From the NCBI GenBank assembly GCA_015680905.1, contig CM027383.1, positions 34,284,501-34,348,500 of the forward strand: a stretch of DNA of 64,000 nucleotides. The letters run 5' to 3'. Positions 34,790-47,436 of this stretch are shown one piece after another. The first letter of the stretch is position 1, and the number at the start of each line of letters is the position of its first letter. The stretch is from Coptis chinensis (lineage: Eukaryota > Streptophyta > Magnoliopsida > Ranunculales > Ranunculaceae). The notes under the pieces are model-generated. The model worked only from the letters and a program-made list of their open reading frames with translations. It made no database searches and was not told the origin of the DNA. The position numbers and the translations under genes were made by a program.

Positions 34790-37700
34790 TTACAATATAG
34801 AATAAGCTCGGATCACCTCAACGATCGGTGCACGACACAATGGGCATTTCCCTCCACTACGAACCAACTCGTTAGCACATTTTGCACAAGTGCACATATG
34901 CCCACATCTGTAATTTGAAAAAAAAAAAAGAAAAGCAAATTAATCAAGTTATATAATATAGAGGCAGAACTCATCTACTCTTATATTTTAATCTCAACGG
35001 CATATAGGCGGAAGCAGGTAAGGATACGTACCTGTACAACAAAGAATCAATATGACTATCACAACAGACACAACATGTCCCTTTTCTCACATGACCCCAT
35101 TTAGATCCATCCTCTGATGTCTCCACGCCAACCTCTGTAACCAATTAGAAACTTCAGAAACCATTTTCTAAGATATAGGATATTTGCAAATAAAAGTTCG
35201 GATAAAAAAATAAAATAAATACTCGCTTATCATTACAGACCTGGCCCACCAGTTGAGCGATTTAGAGCTGCAGAGACTTCCTGTCTAACTGACCGCTGCA
35301 ACTCAAGTTGCATATCCATGCAGGCCTCCAACATCCTCTGCATGTGGCTCATCCCCTGCTGAAGCCTGGCCATGTCGGACCGCAAATCGTTTATGATCTC
35401 CCACTCCTGCTCCAATTAACACCAACAATCAGCTCAAAATGAAAAAGCATACTTGACCAAGGATTTGAGATGGACAGATTATACTGCTTATAAAGGTATA
35501 GGAAATATTTGGTTGTAATGTTCAGACAGTATTTACTGGAACTGGAAGCTAACCAAAATATGAAAAATAAAAAACAGATGTTTGTGGATGGTAATTGATT
35601 ACAGGGCCGAAAATATAAAGGATATTGTTAGATATCAACAATAAATATGTGAATTTTGCGAGTCGGATACAGTATCTACGACACTTATCGACCGATTTTG
35701 TAACCATATTTCAAATTTCCCTTGACCATTGAAACATCAGTCTGACATTTCTTCATATCAGCAACGTATACTAAAAATTAAGGGGTTCTATGTATCAGAC
35801 GACATGGATACTTTGGGCCGCGGTTGATTAATTTGTAGTTCAGATGATGATAATGACCAATGTAATTACGCAGAAGCAACTAAGATGTTAAGAGACAACT
35901 CTTTGTTGTCAATGACTGTAAGTACATTTAGAACATAGAGAAAAAAGAGCTGTTACGTAGTTGTCTACTTGTACTGTTGTACAAAGAAGGAAAACATATC
36001 ATGACAAGCAATCAGTATGACATGTGTTTTATTTTATGTTAATTTATTATTTTTTTTGCTCGGTATGTATTAATCCAGGAGGCATCCTGGAGTGCCATCA
36101 TGTTCTTGAGTCACCGTCTCAACTTACATCTCAGATGCCATTTACCCATTTTATTTTGGAAGGATGAAAAAATTTCAATAAAGATTAGCAATCCACGGGA
36201 TTGTTTACCCTAATATATAAAAAATCAAGCTTAAGGTTGTTCCAAACTCCAAGATTTTAGATTTTAGATGCCATACCATTTTCTTTTGCCTTTTTCTATT
36301 TACTATTTGAGCCATCTCCTATACATGATTTAGATAACTTGTAATGGTGTTCGTGTTACAGTAAGCTCCCTTTCTTTTTTTGATGTGAGCTCATGCAAAA
36401 TGCTAGAACAGGCTACATTTACATGTCAGAATGGAGCTCAAACATAGAATAATCACAAATAATAGTCCACATGAAAGACAAATGCAAAGGATACTCATAA
36501 AATACAGATTACTCACAAATTCTGAACGATGCATGCTGTGCCGGGGCCAATTAGCATGATGGAGCTCTTGGTGCCAAAGGGGCTGTGGAGGGGGAACAGG
36601 AGGAGACGGCAGCACAAGGGGCGGTCTGGCAACAGTTTCGGGCTGGTCCTCACTCTGATCGTCCCTCTGCTGCTCCCGATCTTGATTTGGTGAAGCAGGC
36701 GTAGGCAAAGTTCTATGCAGATCCCACTCTATAGGAGATCGGCCTTGTCTCTCTACATACGACTGTATCAACTGGTCAAGACTCTCACGAAACCCACTGC
36801 GAAGAAGATTAGATACACTTCTCCTACAATAAACACATTGACGTTTTAATTAATCGGGTCATAAAGAATAAGTACGACAAAGGCCTGAATAGCTTAACTA
36901 ATGAGTAGGGGTGGGAGAAAATTCTAAACTCTAAAGAAACAATAGAAGGTACCTGCTAAGAAGTTCGCGAAGTTCCATACTGTACACATTATCGTCATCA
37001 GGTGGGTGGAATCTATTGACTCTTCTACTAGAAACAGCACGACGAGTTCTTGGAGGATTAGAAGGCTCATCAGGCCAATTACTAGCAGCTTCTTGGGAGT
37101 CATCCTCATGCCACTCATTTGTTTCTTGTATATGACTATCGTCTACATCATTTTCTGCAGTTATTTGGGGCTGCCAATCTGCAGTAACGGAATCTTGCCA
37201 ATTTCCATCCATTTCTTCTTCATTACTATCTCCCCAGTCATTAAAAGCAACATCTGTAGACTGTTGCCAGTTCCTTCTCTCACCTTCAGTATTTTGTTCC
37301 ACCCAATCCACTTCTTGAGTTGCACTGTCCTGCCAATTGATATTTCCAACCACTGTCTCACTCTCCAAGTCCCTTGTACGCTCCGACAATTGCTGAACAT
37401 TACTTTCATGGCTCCTAGGTTCAGATTGTTCATGGTCATCAATCATGACCTCCTGTGATATGCTCGTTTGGCTTTCTTCATTTCTAGATCCATTGATGTT
37501 ATTATTGGACAATGTATCCGACTGGCTACTTACTTGCCCACGAACAATATTTTCCAATCTGAATCGAAATCCCTCCCTGATTGCAGCATTGTTCACATTA
37601 CTACTATGGATGTTTTAAGAAGGGGGGGAGCTCTTAACATCTAAAAGTATAGAATAAAATAAGATGTAATAAGACCAAATTTTAATAATGAGAAGAGAGT

Positions 37701-40700
37701 TTTCCAGTCTCTATTCTATATAGACATAAGTTGGAAATTTAAAACTGAAATGAAGTATAGGAAAGGTAGTGTCGATACCAAGATCTCACAGTATACCTAG
37801 AACAAAATCTTAAACTCTATGGTATCAAATTCATTTGAATAACAGTATAGCCAGACAAACATCAAAAGTGTTCCACAAACTAACAGTAAAAAAAAAAAAA
37901 TAAGGGGCCAGTCGCACTCTTAAAACTCAATTGCATTCACATGCCACACCAAAATTAAGAGACAAAGTAAAGCTTCAAGACGATAGCAATTTCATAAAAT
38001 TAAAAAAATTAAATTGCATAAAAAACGTTAGTAAAAGACAAGACATGTGACGCTCTGAATGACACAATGATGTTGTAACAAAGGTTAGTATCATAAAGCT
38101 GCACCGAAACACGGGATAAAGCTAAAGCTGTATGTATGAAGTTAAGTATGAAAAAGAGGCCAACAGAAATTTAGTTTACATTTCAATATATTTCAAACTT
38201 AACTTTAGGCTTTTGATTGCATGTTAGCTTCTATTCTTTTCTTCTTTCTTCCTTTCTTTTACTTTCTCTCCAAAACTTACTAGGCTTAAGCCCATGTTTG
38301 AACTTTGAATTAAATATAATATTGAGCTTACATAAGAGCATCTTTAAGGGTGAAAGCTCAAAAACACCAAAAGTTTTTATCAAACCAAACACCAAATCAA
38401 AAAAACACTAAACATCTTCATTCCAGAAATCAAAATTTCAGTACCAAATGATTTGTCTTGGGAAGGACCACAATTTTATTTGTTTTGGGGGGACCAAATT
38501 TGATTTGTCTTGGGGGGACCACAAGGAAAAAAATATGAAAACCAATAACACACGTGACCGTTAGTTATTGGCTAATTTGATTTGTTTTGAAGGGGGGCCA
38601 CAAGCTATATGGTGGATGAGACTACATGTGCGGTGTTTGATAAACAACGTGGTTTTCAAAAAGCCACGTCGTACATTTGGTTAAACATCAAACCAAAAAC
38701 CATTTAACGAAACACCAAATGGTTTGCTGATTTTTTGATGTTGAAATGAATTGGTGTCTCCAATAAACATGGTTTTTAACTATGGTGTTTGCATATGAAT
38801 TGGTGTCTCCATCTTTAATGGTGACACCAATTCACGACCAAACACCAAATTCTTGAAAATTTGGTAAAAAATCATCTTTAGTGAAGAGACCAAATCATTC
38901 CAACATCAAATAATCATCAAACCAAACCAAATTTGGTTTGATATTTCATCAAATGTATGGCTTTTTCGAACACCATGTGGGTTTTCTCACCAAATGTATA
39001 GCTTGTGGTTCCCTCAAAACAAATAAAAGACACCATTAACTAACATCCACGTGTGTCATTGGTTTTCATATTCTTTTTCCTTGTGGTCCCCCAAGATAAA
39101 TCAAATTGTGGTCCCCCCCCCCAAGACACATCATTTGGTGTTGAAAAGTTGATGTCTAGACTAAAGATATTTGGTGTTTGAGTGATTTGGTATTTGGTAT
39201 TTGGTTTGGTAAAAAAAAATTGATGTTTTTGAGCTATCACCATTAAAGATGCTCTAAGTAATCATTTTTTCCCCAAATCTCACTCCTAGCTATTCTCTGG
39301 GTAGAACCCTAGTAGGTCCAGCTACGCTTATTGTCTACTATCTAAAGGGCGAAAAAAAATACATAACATAGGAATTACTAAACCAGAAAAACAGAAAACA
39401 AGAAAAACTGTATCCATAAAAATACCAGAAAAAAAAACACAAAAAGATTGCATACCTTAAACCAGATACAGTGTGGCGTTGCCTCAACTGACCCAACTCG
39501 CTTGCAGCCATTGAAGGCGGTCTCTCATCCTCAGTAGGCCTTTCATTTCTTAAAAATCTACCTCTGAGTAATGACTGCACAATAGTATCAAGACGAGATT
39601 AAGCCACATACCCAACATAGTATTTCATATGCTTCATGAACAAATATCACAACAGTCACATACTAATACCTTCAGCAACAAAAGAAATAAAAACAAAAGC
39701 TTAATTATATACGATACTGATTAGCTTTCATGCTACAATTTTATTGTAAAACAAAATATATCTTCACGTATCTATCTTAATGTAAGAAATTATTTATTTT
39801 AATGAAATTGCGTAAGTGATTACTAGAACTATATTTTCAAAAGGCATCAAATCAAATAAAAGGAAACTGGGTAACCCATACGTGAGTTGCATACCTCACT
39901 AAAAACAACATTTTTGTCTTGTGGTTTGAATTGATATTTAAATTTCCAAGACACAAAGTATGTCTGATTGAGATAGGCATGTTTGCAACTCACAAAGTGC
40001 TAGCAATCGCCTAAGCTGAGGACCATGGAAATCACTAAGATTGCGAAAAGATAAAGAATTTTATGCATCAACTCTGTCTCTCCAGTGATGATCTAAAGGG
40101 GCTTGAGCTGACTCCTTCAGAGCAGTGATGATCTTGAGGGACAGAGAGAAGCCCCCACGGTGCTGTGCAAATCGATGCTCTGATGGGGTTGTTCAATGAG
40201 GTGCAGGTTTTTCATGTTGATAGAGAAGCAAACAAGTGTGCTGATCACCTTGCTACAATTAGTTCGAACAATGACTCAATGAGGAAGTCATGTACTTTTG
40301 ATCGTACTTTGTCTCAACTTAAAAAATGACAAGGATGGTGTTGTAACTTTTCAGTTAAAATTAATACAGCTTTGAATCTGCCTAACCCAGTTTACCAGCC
40401 TTTTTGTTATTAATAGAAAAAGAAAAGAAAAGAAAATTAAAATAAAATAAACCCCTCCGTCTTTTCAAGTGAATATGTATGATCACTCCATTCAACTAGA
40501 AAAGGTGCCTTATGCATAGGGCCCTGAATTCAATGTAAACTTTCTTCAACATTTTAAAGACCGTAAGCAAAATGCATGTTTTCTTATCCATGCGGCATAT
40601 GCCATTAGGCCTACATATCTCCTCAGTAATAAAGTTACTTGTGGTTAGTATCACTTCATCAGATAAATAACTTACAAATAGTAAACCACGAGATAAATAT

Positions 40701-43219
40701 AAGACTAGAAACATCATGATCATCAAAATCCCAGCCGATGTGATATTCAGTTTAAAAATAAAAAGAGCGTTCCTTCCCTATTTAAGGAGCAAACCGCTCT
40801 AATGTCTAAAAGATTTAATAAACCAAATAACATATGTGTTGCTGTACGACACGGTTATCAAGTCTTAGGCACAAGACTCTGTAAACCTGATACACAGCTT
40901 TTACCACATATAGAAGGCTTGCGCCTGTTGGTATAAAATTTTACTGCTTAAGCAATTTTATCGAACTATATATTTCAAGATGTACTCATACTCCCATACA
41001 AACATTAGATTTCTAAATATTTTGATGTTTTTCTTTCCATTTTACCATTGCCCATTGTCAAATAGCAACTCTTAGAACCTTTTCGTACTGATTGCCACCA
41101 ATAAGACAACACCGTCTGACAACATCAACTAATTCATTAAAAAGGATTAAAAATTACCTATTTACACTCATGTTAATTTTAATTAATTGAACCAAAGTAT
41201 TACATGTTTTCTTTTGAAAAATCAATAAGTTGTTCCTTACAAGTGAGCATGTATGCAAGTGCACCCTCACCAGGACTAGTAAAAAAAGTGTTTCTACATA
41301 ATCTGAAGAATGGCGGGGTACAACATGACAGAGTGACAGACATTTGCTTTCTTGAAAATGGTGTGTCTTTATTACAGAAGACCCATATTACGATGGCTCA
41401 TTTTATCCAGATATCCACTCTTAATATATCCTTGACGACTGATAAAGATGGGACAATTTTGGCACAACCAACCTAATAGATAGGTGATCTTTATATATAC
41501 TAGAGGTTGGCCCCAGTGAGAAGTAATTACTTTCATAATGAGGTTAAAACAGGAAATACAACAGACTTAACATCTTAATTAACAAAATGGAATGGCAAGT
41601 TGGCAACATAACTGCAATGTAGCTTTGTGCACATTCTTTATTTGTAAACAACATTATTCTCTTCTTCTGTTTAAAACATTAAGCATTTTGCACCAATCTC
41701 TGACACAGGTAGATAACTCTTACACAAACTGATATCTGAGAAAACTCTAATTTACCTTAATTGGCCAAAGTACAACCTCAGTATGCCAGTAATAGAGAAT
41801 ACATACAAATTTCAAACTATTTTTCAGAGCATGTACACACCAGGGATGTTGGAAGGCAGAAGTATCACTTCATTGGACTATTTAATTGCAAGTTGTGTTT
41901 TCACTATATAATGTTCACCAAAATCAGTTATGACTTACACCTTGTGTTAGTGATGCTGAAAGGTCACATATCCTACCATTTTTCTATATGCAAAAAAAAA
42001 TTAAACTGAAACAGAATTGAAAATCAGAGGTGTACATTGCACAACTGACCTGGATGCGGTTTCGATGAGCAAAGTCAGAAACAGCTCTATGTTCCAACAG
42101 GCCTTGGAGCTCTCTCTGTCTCTCACTCTCGACTCTCATAAGCACATCAATTATAGCCTGTCGACCACGTAGACTACGCATGTGCCTCTGGATATGCTCA
42201 GGTTGGCCTTCCTCATGGTCTGCAACCAATCCATCCCCAACATGGTTGATCTGCGAACCCACAACAGTAGTCTGCTCATCTCTTCGACTAGCGCGTGCAC
42301 CTCTCTCCTGACTTGTCATTTGGACCCATTCTCTTACAAGCCTTACCCTTTCACGTTCAGTTTCGCCAAGCCATTCTGCTCTTGGACTGTTCCTCTGTGA
42401 AATGTTTGATGCACGATCACTTAAGCTAGTATCCCTCCATCCACGAACAATGTGCCTCACTCTCTCCCTCTCAACTTCTCCGAGGTCGGGAGACTGTTCT
42501 CGGCTTGACATTTGGTGGTCCCCCCGATCAATGTGCGAATCTATCTGTCCCTGTGACCACGCCCCATACTCATTCTCACTCTCACTTGCAACCGAGCTAC
42601 CCCGGTGTTCACTTTCCCTGCTTTCAGACAAAGTAGTGCTAGTGAGGTTTGTAGTGGAGTCAACACTCCTCTGTTGCCTTAACCTTTCCCTCACCCTTTC
42701 TCTAGCACGATTAAGCACATGCTCATCCTCCAACTCCCGCCACATTTGCAAGAGTGAAGATGCTTGAGTATTAGGCCTCTCCACAGCACCTTGCCGCCTC
42801 GGAGTCGGTGACTGTGAGTCAGACTCTCTTAAAAAAGAAGAATCAAGCATGGACACAGTATGCAAACCAGCAAGAGCCATAAGTTCAGACTCACGATTCC
42901 TCCTCTCAATCGTAGTAATCATCTCTTCAGCCTGCCTAGCAACCCACCTACTCAATATCCTCGACTGACGTCTCCTAGCAGCAGAAGACTCAGCTAAATC
43001 ATCACCTTCAAGATCCGACCTACGTCTCCTCCGCACAAGCTGATCACCTTCCTCCTCCTCATTACTCTCCTGCTGCTCACGACTACAAGAGGCAGCCAAC
43101 GGCATACATTCACTCAATCTATCCCTCATCAACTCCTCCAACCCCCTCTCAAAATCCGAACAAGCATCATTATTATTACTACTATCCTGCTTCTGTTGCA
43201 ATGCCTCAAAATCAGTCAT
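34790..43219 (-). CDS. Large RING-HC E3 ubiquitin ligase-like protein, seven exons
   Basis: The exons in order are 43219-42050, 39574-39456, 37576-36953, 36823-36517, 35406-35241, 35134-35032 and 34907-34790. All phases agree and give 868 residues. The N-terminus ([10 protein letters not shown]) leads into an Arg/Glu/Ser-rich, mostly disordered region with [13 protein letters not shown] and E-R-E-R-V-R repeats. The conserved [20 protein letters not shown] block spans exons 1-2. An acidic Trp-rich segment lies in exon 3, a proline run in exon 4 and a coiled coil ([16 protein letters not shown]) in exon 5. A C-terminal RING-HC finger follows: C-V-C-C, then [10 protein letters not shown] and C-P-L-C-R-A-P-I. 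It is a member of an uncharacterised plant family of RING proteins, and the target is unknown. An intron in the 5' UTR is likely (donor AAAG|GTAAGT near 43463). Confidence 0.9.
38336..39254. mobile_element. 919 bp foldback element (PIF/Harbinger-type) in intron 2 of the RING gene
   Basis: The ends GAGCATCTTTAA and TTAAAGATGCTC are inverted, and TAA flanks both sides (38333-38335, 39255-39257). The inverted similarity reaches deep into the element. The left arm words TGTCTTGGGGGGACCACAA and ACCACAAGCTATA recur in inverse order on the right, so the transcript could fold into a hairpin with arms of roughly 400 bp. It has no coding capacity. Confidence 0.8.
40171..40329 (+). pseudogene. RNase H-like fragment (retroelement or domesticated type) in intron 1 of the RING gene
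   Basis: The plus strand reads [11 protein letters not shown], then [17 protein letters not shown]. This is the C-terminal signature of plant RVT_3-type RNase H domains found in LINE-derived sequences. It is a short fragment, antisense to the host gene and not functional. Confidence 0.6.
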
Positions 43220-43611
43220 TTCTTTTTTTTTTAAAAAAAAATCTCTTCACCCCACCTTTTTCACACTCCCTCCACCCCCTCCACCAAACTCCCTCCACAA
43301 AACATAAAAAAACCCACCCTTTCTCCACATAGAATCAATAATCAATGTTGCACCAATATGACAACCTTAACAAATTCATCAAAATATTACATTTTTAAGT
43401 CCAATTTGATTCAATTGAGATCAATAAACATAAAAAAATTGATTGAATTAATTAAAAACTTACCTTTAAAAAGCTCTCTGTCCTAATTTCACGGCAAGAA
43501 TAAATAAGACAAAAAGGAAATTATAAAAGTAGGAAAAGGAAACCCTAACTTTTTTCAGGAGAGAAAATAATGAAAAATAAAAAGAGAGAGGTTGTCTGAA
43601 AATGAGAGGGA

Positions 43612-43626
43612 GTCTATAAATATAGC
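43612..43626 (-). promoter_or_regulatory. TATA box of the RING gene
   Basis: On the minus strand GGCTATATTTATAGA lies about 400 bases before the ATG. This leaves room for a leader with one intron. Confidence 0.45.
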
Positions 43627-44102
43627 CAGCGAAACAAGAAAGACGAGAGAGGATTGTCTTCTTTTTTTATTATTATTCCTCTTTTTCAGTGTTTTAATAT
43701 ATCTAGACCGTTGATCTGAATTGGTGAAAGAGAGGGAGAGAATATCAACCGTTGATCTAATCTAAAATATGAAATAAATTTTAAAATTATGTTTACGAAA
43801 AGTCGTGAGGGAGTGCCACGTGTGGTTTTAAGTAATGTGATAGTGAATGAAAGGTCTATTAGGTGGAGTGATGGATGTGTGTTGAGGCCATTCAGGCTCC
43901 ATGCACAAGTTTTTTTTTTTGTTTTTGTTTTTCCACCTACCAATTTTTCTTGTGTGGTTGTGATTTGGCTAAATTGTGTTTCGACAAGTGGGGTATGTAT
44001 CGTTGTAATTACGCATTTACATGTTCATAATTTCGCATTTATCATTTTGTCGAAACAAAAATTTATACGAACTGATGACAATTGTATGGGTCATAGTACA
44101 AA
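43627..44102. other. Upstream region between the RING gene and the METTL14-like pseudogene
   Basis: I see no gene. Poly-T and poly-A tracts are present. A palindromic repeat begins at 44103. Confidence 0.4.
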
Positions 44103-44264
44103 ATATCGCGATATATCGCGATAAATATTGAGATTTCAGAGATGGGTATATAAAAATCGCGATATCAGTTTGGATAAATACCAGTGTAAATATCGACGAT
44201 ATTTATAGATATATCGCGATATTTCGACGATATAAAAAGTTTCTGTTTTAATCACGATATTTTC
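44103..44264. repeat. TATCGCGATA palindromic repeat cluster
   Basis: This is a run of imperfect units such as ATATCGCGATAT and ATATCGACGATAT. It directly abuts the truncated METTL14-like pseudogene. A relative lies at 48496-48740. Confidence 0.7.
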
Positions 44265-44628
44265 AGATATAATTGGTGGTGGTGGCGAGGGAAAGAAACT
44301 TGGGAGGAGTATGTCCATCGAGCACCTGGAGTTGCTGACCATACGGAATATTGGACATTTGAACAAATATCAAACCTTAAGATTGAGGTACCTTTTTTGC
44401 CTATTTCCACTGCTATTCTCTGTGGTCTAAGTGTCACCTTCATGCGTTTGTGCAGTCTAACCTTTTTTTCGGGTCAATTGCAGACACACCGTCTTTTATA
44501 TTCCTATGGGTTGGTGATGGTGTAGGTCTTGAGCAGGGCCGGTAGTGCCTAAGAAAGGTAAGTATTGTTTGGGTATATAAACATATATCATGACACGCGT
44601 AAAACACATTTCCGTAACTGGATTTTTG

Positions 44629-45665
44629 AGTTTGATATTCTCGTATTCATTTCACTAGTCATTAAATCAAACATTCAAACCAAGAACTCTTAATTAGCAA
44701 TTTTCAACATGTCCTCCGTCCTCTTTAATCGTCAGTGACTCAGTGTCAACATTTTTTTCTCTTGGACTATTTAGACATACAGAGAAATATTTCTTTTTAT
44801 GTTTTGTGAGTGTTTTTGTCTCGAAATCTCCGGCCCTCTCATTGTATTATAGACCATCAGGTTTCACAAGATATCTTGTTGGAGTTTCAAGAATCGGGTT
44901 TTAGCTTTTAAGTTTGATATATTTTCTCATACTCGTTTTACAAAGTCCTTATATCAAATAAGGAGCTCTTAGTCTATGAAGCACCGACACTCCTCTAGGG
45001 GCAACCGGCAACGTATCCGACATCAGCACTCCCCGACACTCCGCCAACACGTGTTCGATACTCGATTTGGAGTGTCGGATTTAATAATTAATTTTTAGAA
45101 TTTCAGACACTCTGTGGACATGCTGGGGACACTTCTACAGTTTATTCTTATTTTTTAAAAAGTGATTAAAATACTTAAAAGAATACATGACTTGGTAGGG
45201 GTTTTTGAAATAAGAAAAATGACGCACAATGCACGACTGCACTTGATGATTGCCAATTCCTTTTTATATATATTTGTTATGAATCTTCCATAATTGTTAT
45301 TTCTTTTGTTGGCATTAGCTTGCATTTTTGGACATGTCCAAAACTAGAGTTCATATTTTGATTTAAATTTGTCCATGACGTATTCATGTTCTATCTCTTT
45401 GAATGATGCCGTGTCGTGTGTCAGTGTCCGTGCTTCATAGCTCTTAGTTAGCCCATTTTTAACATCACAATATGGGCTCTCTTTAGAATTTTAATCGTTC
45501 ATGTCAATGATTCTTCTCTTGGAATATTTTGCTGTTTTCTTTTGTACCTCTTTTGAGAATGTCTTATCACAATTGCCCTCTGGCCGCTCTTCTCTTTTTG
45601 CATTATATAGCAAAGTGCCATCAGGTTTCACAACAGCATTGCTGTTGGAGTTTCCTGATGGAAAC
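44629..45665 (+). repeat. Tandem duplication, about 282 bp unit, in the pseudogene intron
   Basis: The sequence from AGTTTGATAT at 44629 repeats from 44911, with shared phrases CATCAGGTTTCACAA and TGTTGGAGTTTC. The second copy is interrupted by the element at 44974-45440. Confidence 0.65.
44974..45440. mobile_element. Non-autonomous TIR element, 467 bp, with 8 bp target duplication
   Basis: The termini CTATGAAGCACCGACAC and (inverted) CTATGAAGCACGGACAC are flanked by a perfect CTCTTAGT on both sides (44966-44973, 45441-45448). An 8 bp duplication favours the hAT superfamily. A 9 bp reading (GCTCTTAGT, Mutator type) is possible because a G precedes both copies. It has no coding capacity. Confidence 0.8.
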
Positions 45666-46617
45666 AATGAACTCTCTTTAATTTTTATTATAATTCTAAC
45701 TGAAAATGATTCAGATTTGATGGAGTCACCCACCATCATTCTTGGATTGGAATGATTCCTGTGACCAAATTGGATATTATTTATTGGATACTTGGATAGT
45801 ACTTATGTACTCTGTAATTCTGTATATAAATTGTAATGTTGTTTATGCAGTGGGGATTTCGGAGGTGTGAGGATATATGTTGGGTGAAGACGAACAAATG
45901 TAATGCAGCTCCTGGTCGGCGACATGATTCTCACACTTTGTTTTAGCATTCAAAGGTTGGTTATATATTCTCTTATGTTTTTTGACATTTGTCATTATTG
46001 GCTTCAACACATAGAAGTGCTGTTATCACTCTTCAAGACGACTCATTTATTACTTTTCGAAAGTCTCTTATCTGTAATGTAGGAACATTGCTTGATGGGC
46101 ATAAAAGGAACAATACGTCGTGGCACGGATGGTCACATTATCCATGCAAACATTGACACAGATATTATAATCGCAGAATAACCTCCTTACGGTGTGTATA
46201 TGTCATACTTTACTAGAGTCTGACAGCAAGTTTTGATGATCTCACTCATTGTCATGACCCAGTGCATGTTTTTGTATACATGAATAGTAAAGCATGGATA
46301 TCGGATTAACTATTCCTGCTTCATTTCAAGTTATATGTTTTATATTTCACTCCATTGTGTATCAATATTCTGCTTATATTGCTGCTGAGCATGGTGCTGA
46401 ATTTTGTAACCAATTGAATGACAGGTTCAAGTAAAAAACCGGAAGATATGTATCGGATTATTGAGCATTTCTCCCTTGGGCGCAGGAGACTTGAGCTGTT
46501 TGGTGAAGATCATAACATTCGGTCTGGTTGGCTGACTGTAGGAAAAGGATTATCTTCTTCAAACTTTAATGCAGAGGTAAAGTATCTAACGAACCCACCT
46601 TTATTTCCTCTGAAGAG

Positions 46618-46823
46618 CATGACACAAGATCAATTGCATGTTTAATCCTAGGGAGTCAAAATCTGATTTGCTAAATCTTTTTGGTTGTACTTGTATCTTG
46701 TGTCTGACTTGGAAAGGGGGCATGACACAAGATCAATTTTATGTTAATCCTAGGGAGTCAAAATCTGATTTGCTAAATCGTTTTGGTTGTACTTGTATCT
46801 TGTGTCTGACGTGAAAAGGGTTT
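46618..46823 (+). repeat. 103 bp tandem duplication in the last pseudogene intron
   Basis: CATGACACAAGATCAATT starts at 46618 and again at 46721. The two copies are nearly identical through CTTGTATCTTGTGTCTGAC, which points to a recent event. Confidence 0.85.
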
Positions 46824-47436
46824 TCCTTCAAAAAATGCAGGGTTATATCAGGAACTTTTGTGACAAGGATGGGAAAGTTTGGCAAAGAGGAGGACTGAAT
46901 CCACCACCCGAAGCACCTCATCTAGTGCTGACAACACCTGATATAGAGGGCCTCCGACATAAGTCTCCAATTCAGAAGAATCAGCAATAGCCACAGTCAT
47001 CGTCCCTCTCCCAGACAACAGTCACTTCAGTCAACAAGAGACCTGCAACAACCTCTCCATAGAATCGCACTATTCTGAGCCTGAACCAAGAAGGTTCCAG
47101 CTCAAACGCTTCAATGCCGGTCCAGTGGACATCACCAATGGTTGGCTAAGCACCAGATACAGTGAACGTGGTCCGAGATGACAAGTCATTTGATGGTTAT
47201 GGATATGAGCCGTCTGGCCGACAAGCAATTGGAGACCAACTAAATTTTGTATCTCAAGGAGCCAGTAATTTGTTGTAATTTAAAATATAGTATAGCACCC
47301 AAATGGTGTGCTATTGAGGCCTGTACCTCTTTTTTCCTGATAAATGAATGGGAAGAAAGCCCTCTGTATCCATTATTAATTTTGTGCGTCGCTGCTATTT
47401 TGCTTTTTGTTGGTGATCATTTTCCTCAAGGATTAG

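Larger units (their letters stand above)
44301..47275 (+). pseudogene. METTL14-like (MTB) m6A methyltransferase subunit pseudogene, 5'-truncated, introns kept
   Basis: Six exon-like blocks follow the order of the plant METTL14 homologue, the RNA-binding partner of MTA in the mRNA N6-adenosine methylation complex. They lie at about 44301-44387, 44474-44557, 45851-45955, 46083-46191, 46425-46576 and 46841-47275. Typical segments are [59 protein letters not shown] and [17 protein letters not shown]. The copy begins at the Trp of the DPPW-equivalent motif, so everything upstream is lost. In-frame stops replace Gln (TAG at 44543), Gln (TAG in block 3) and Glu (TAA in block 4). Splice sites are mostly intact, so this is a DNA duplicate and not a retrocopy. 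Confidence 0.85.
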
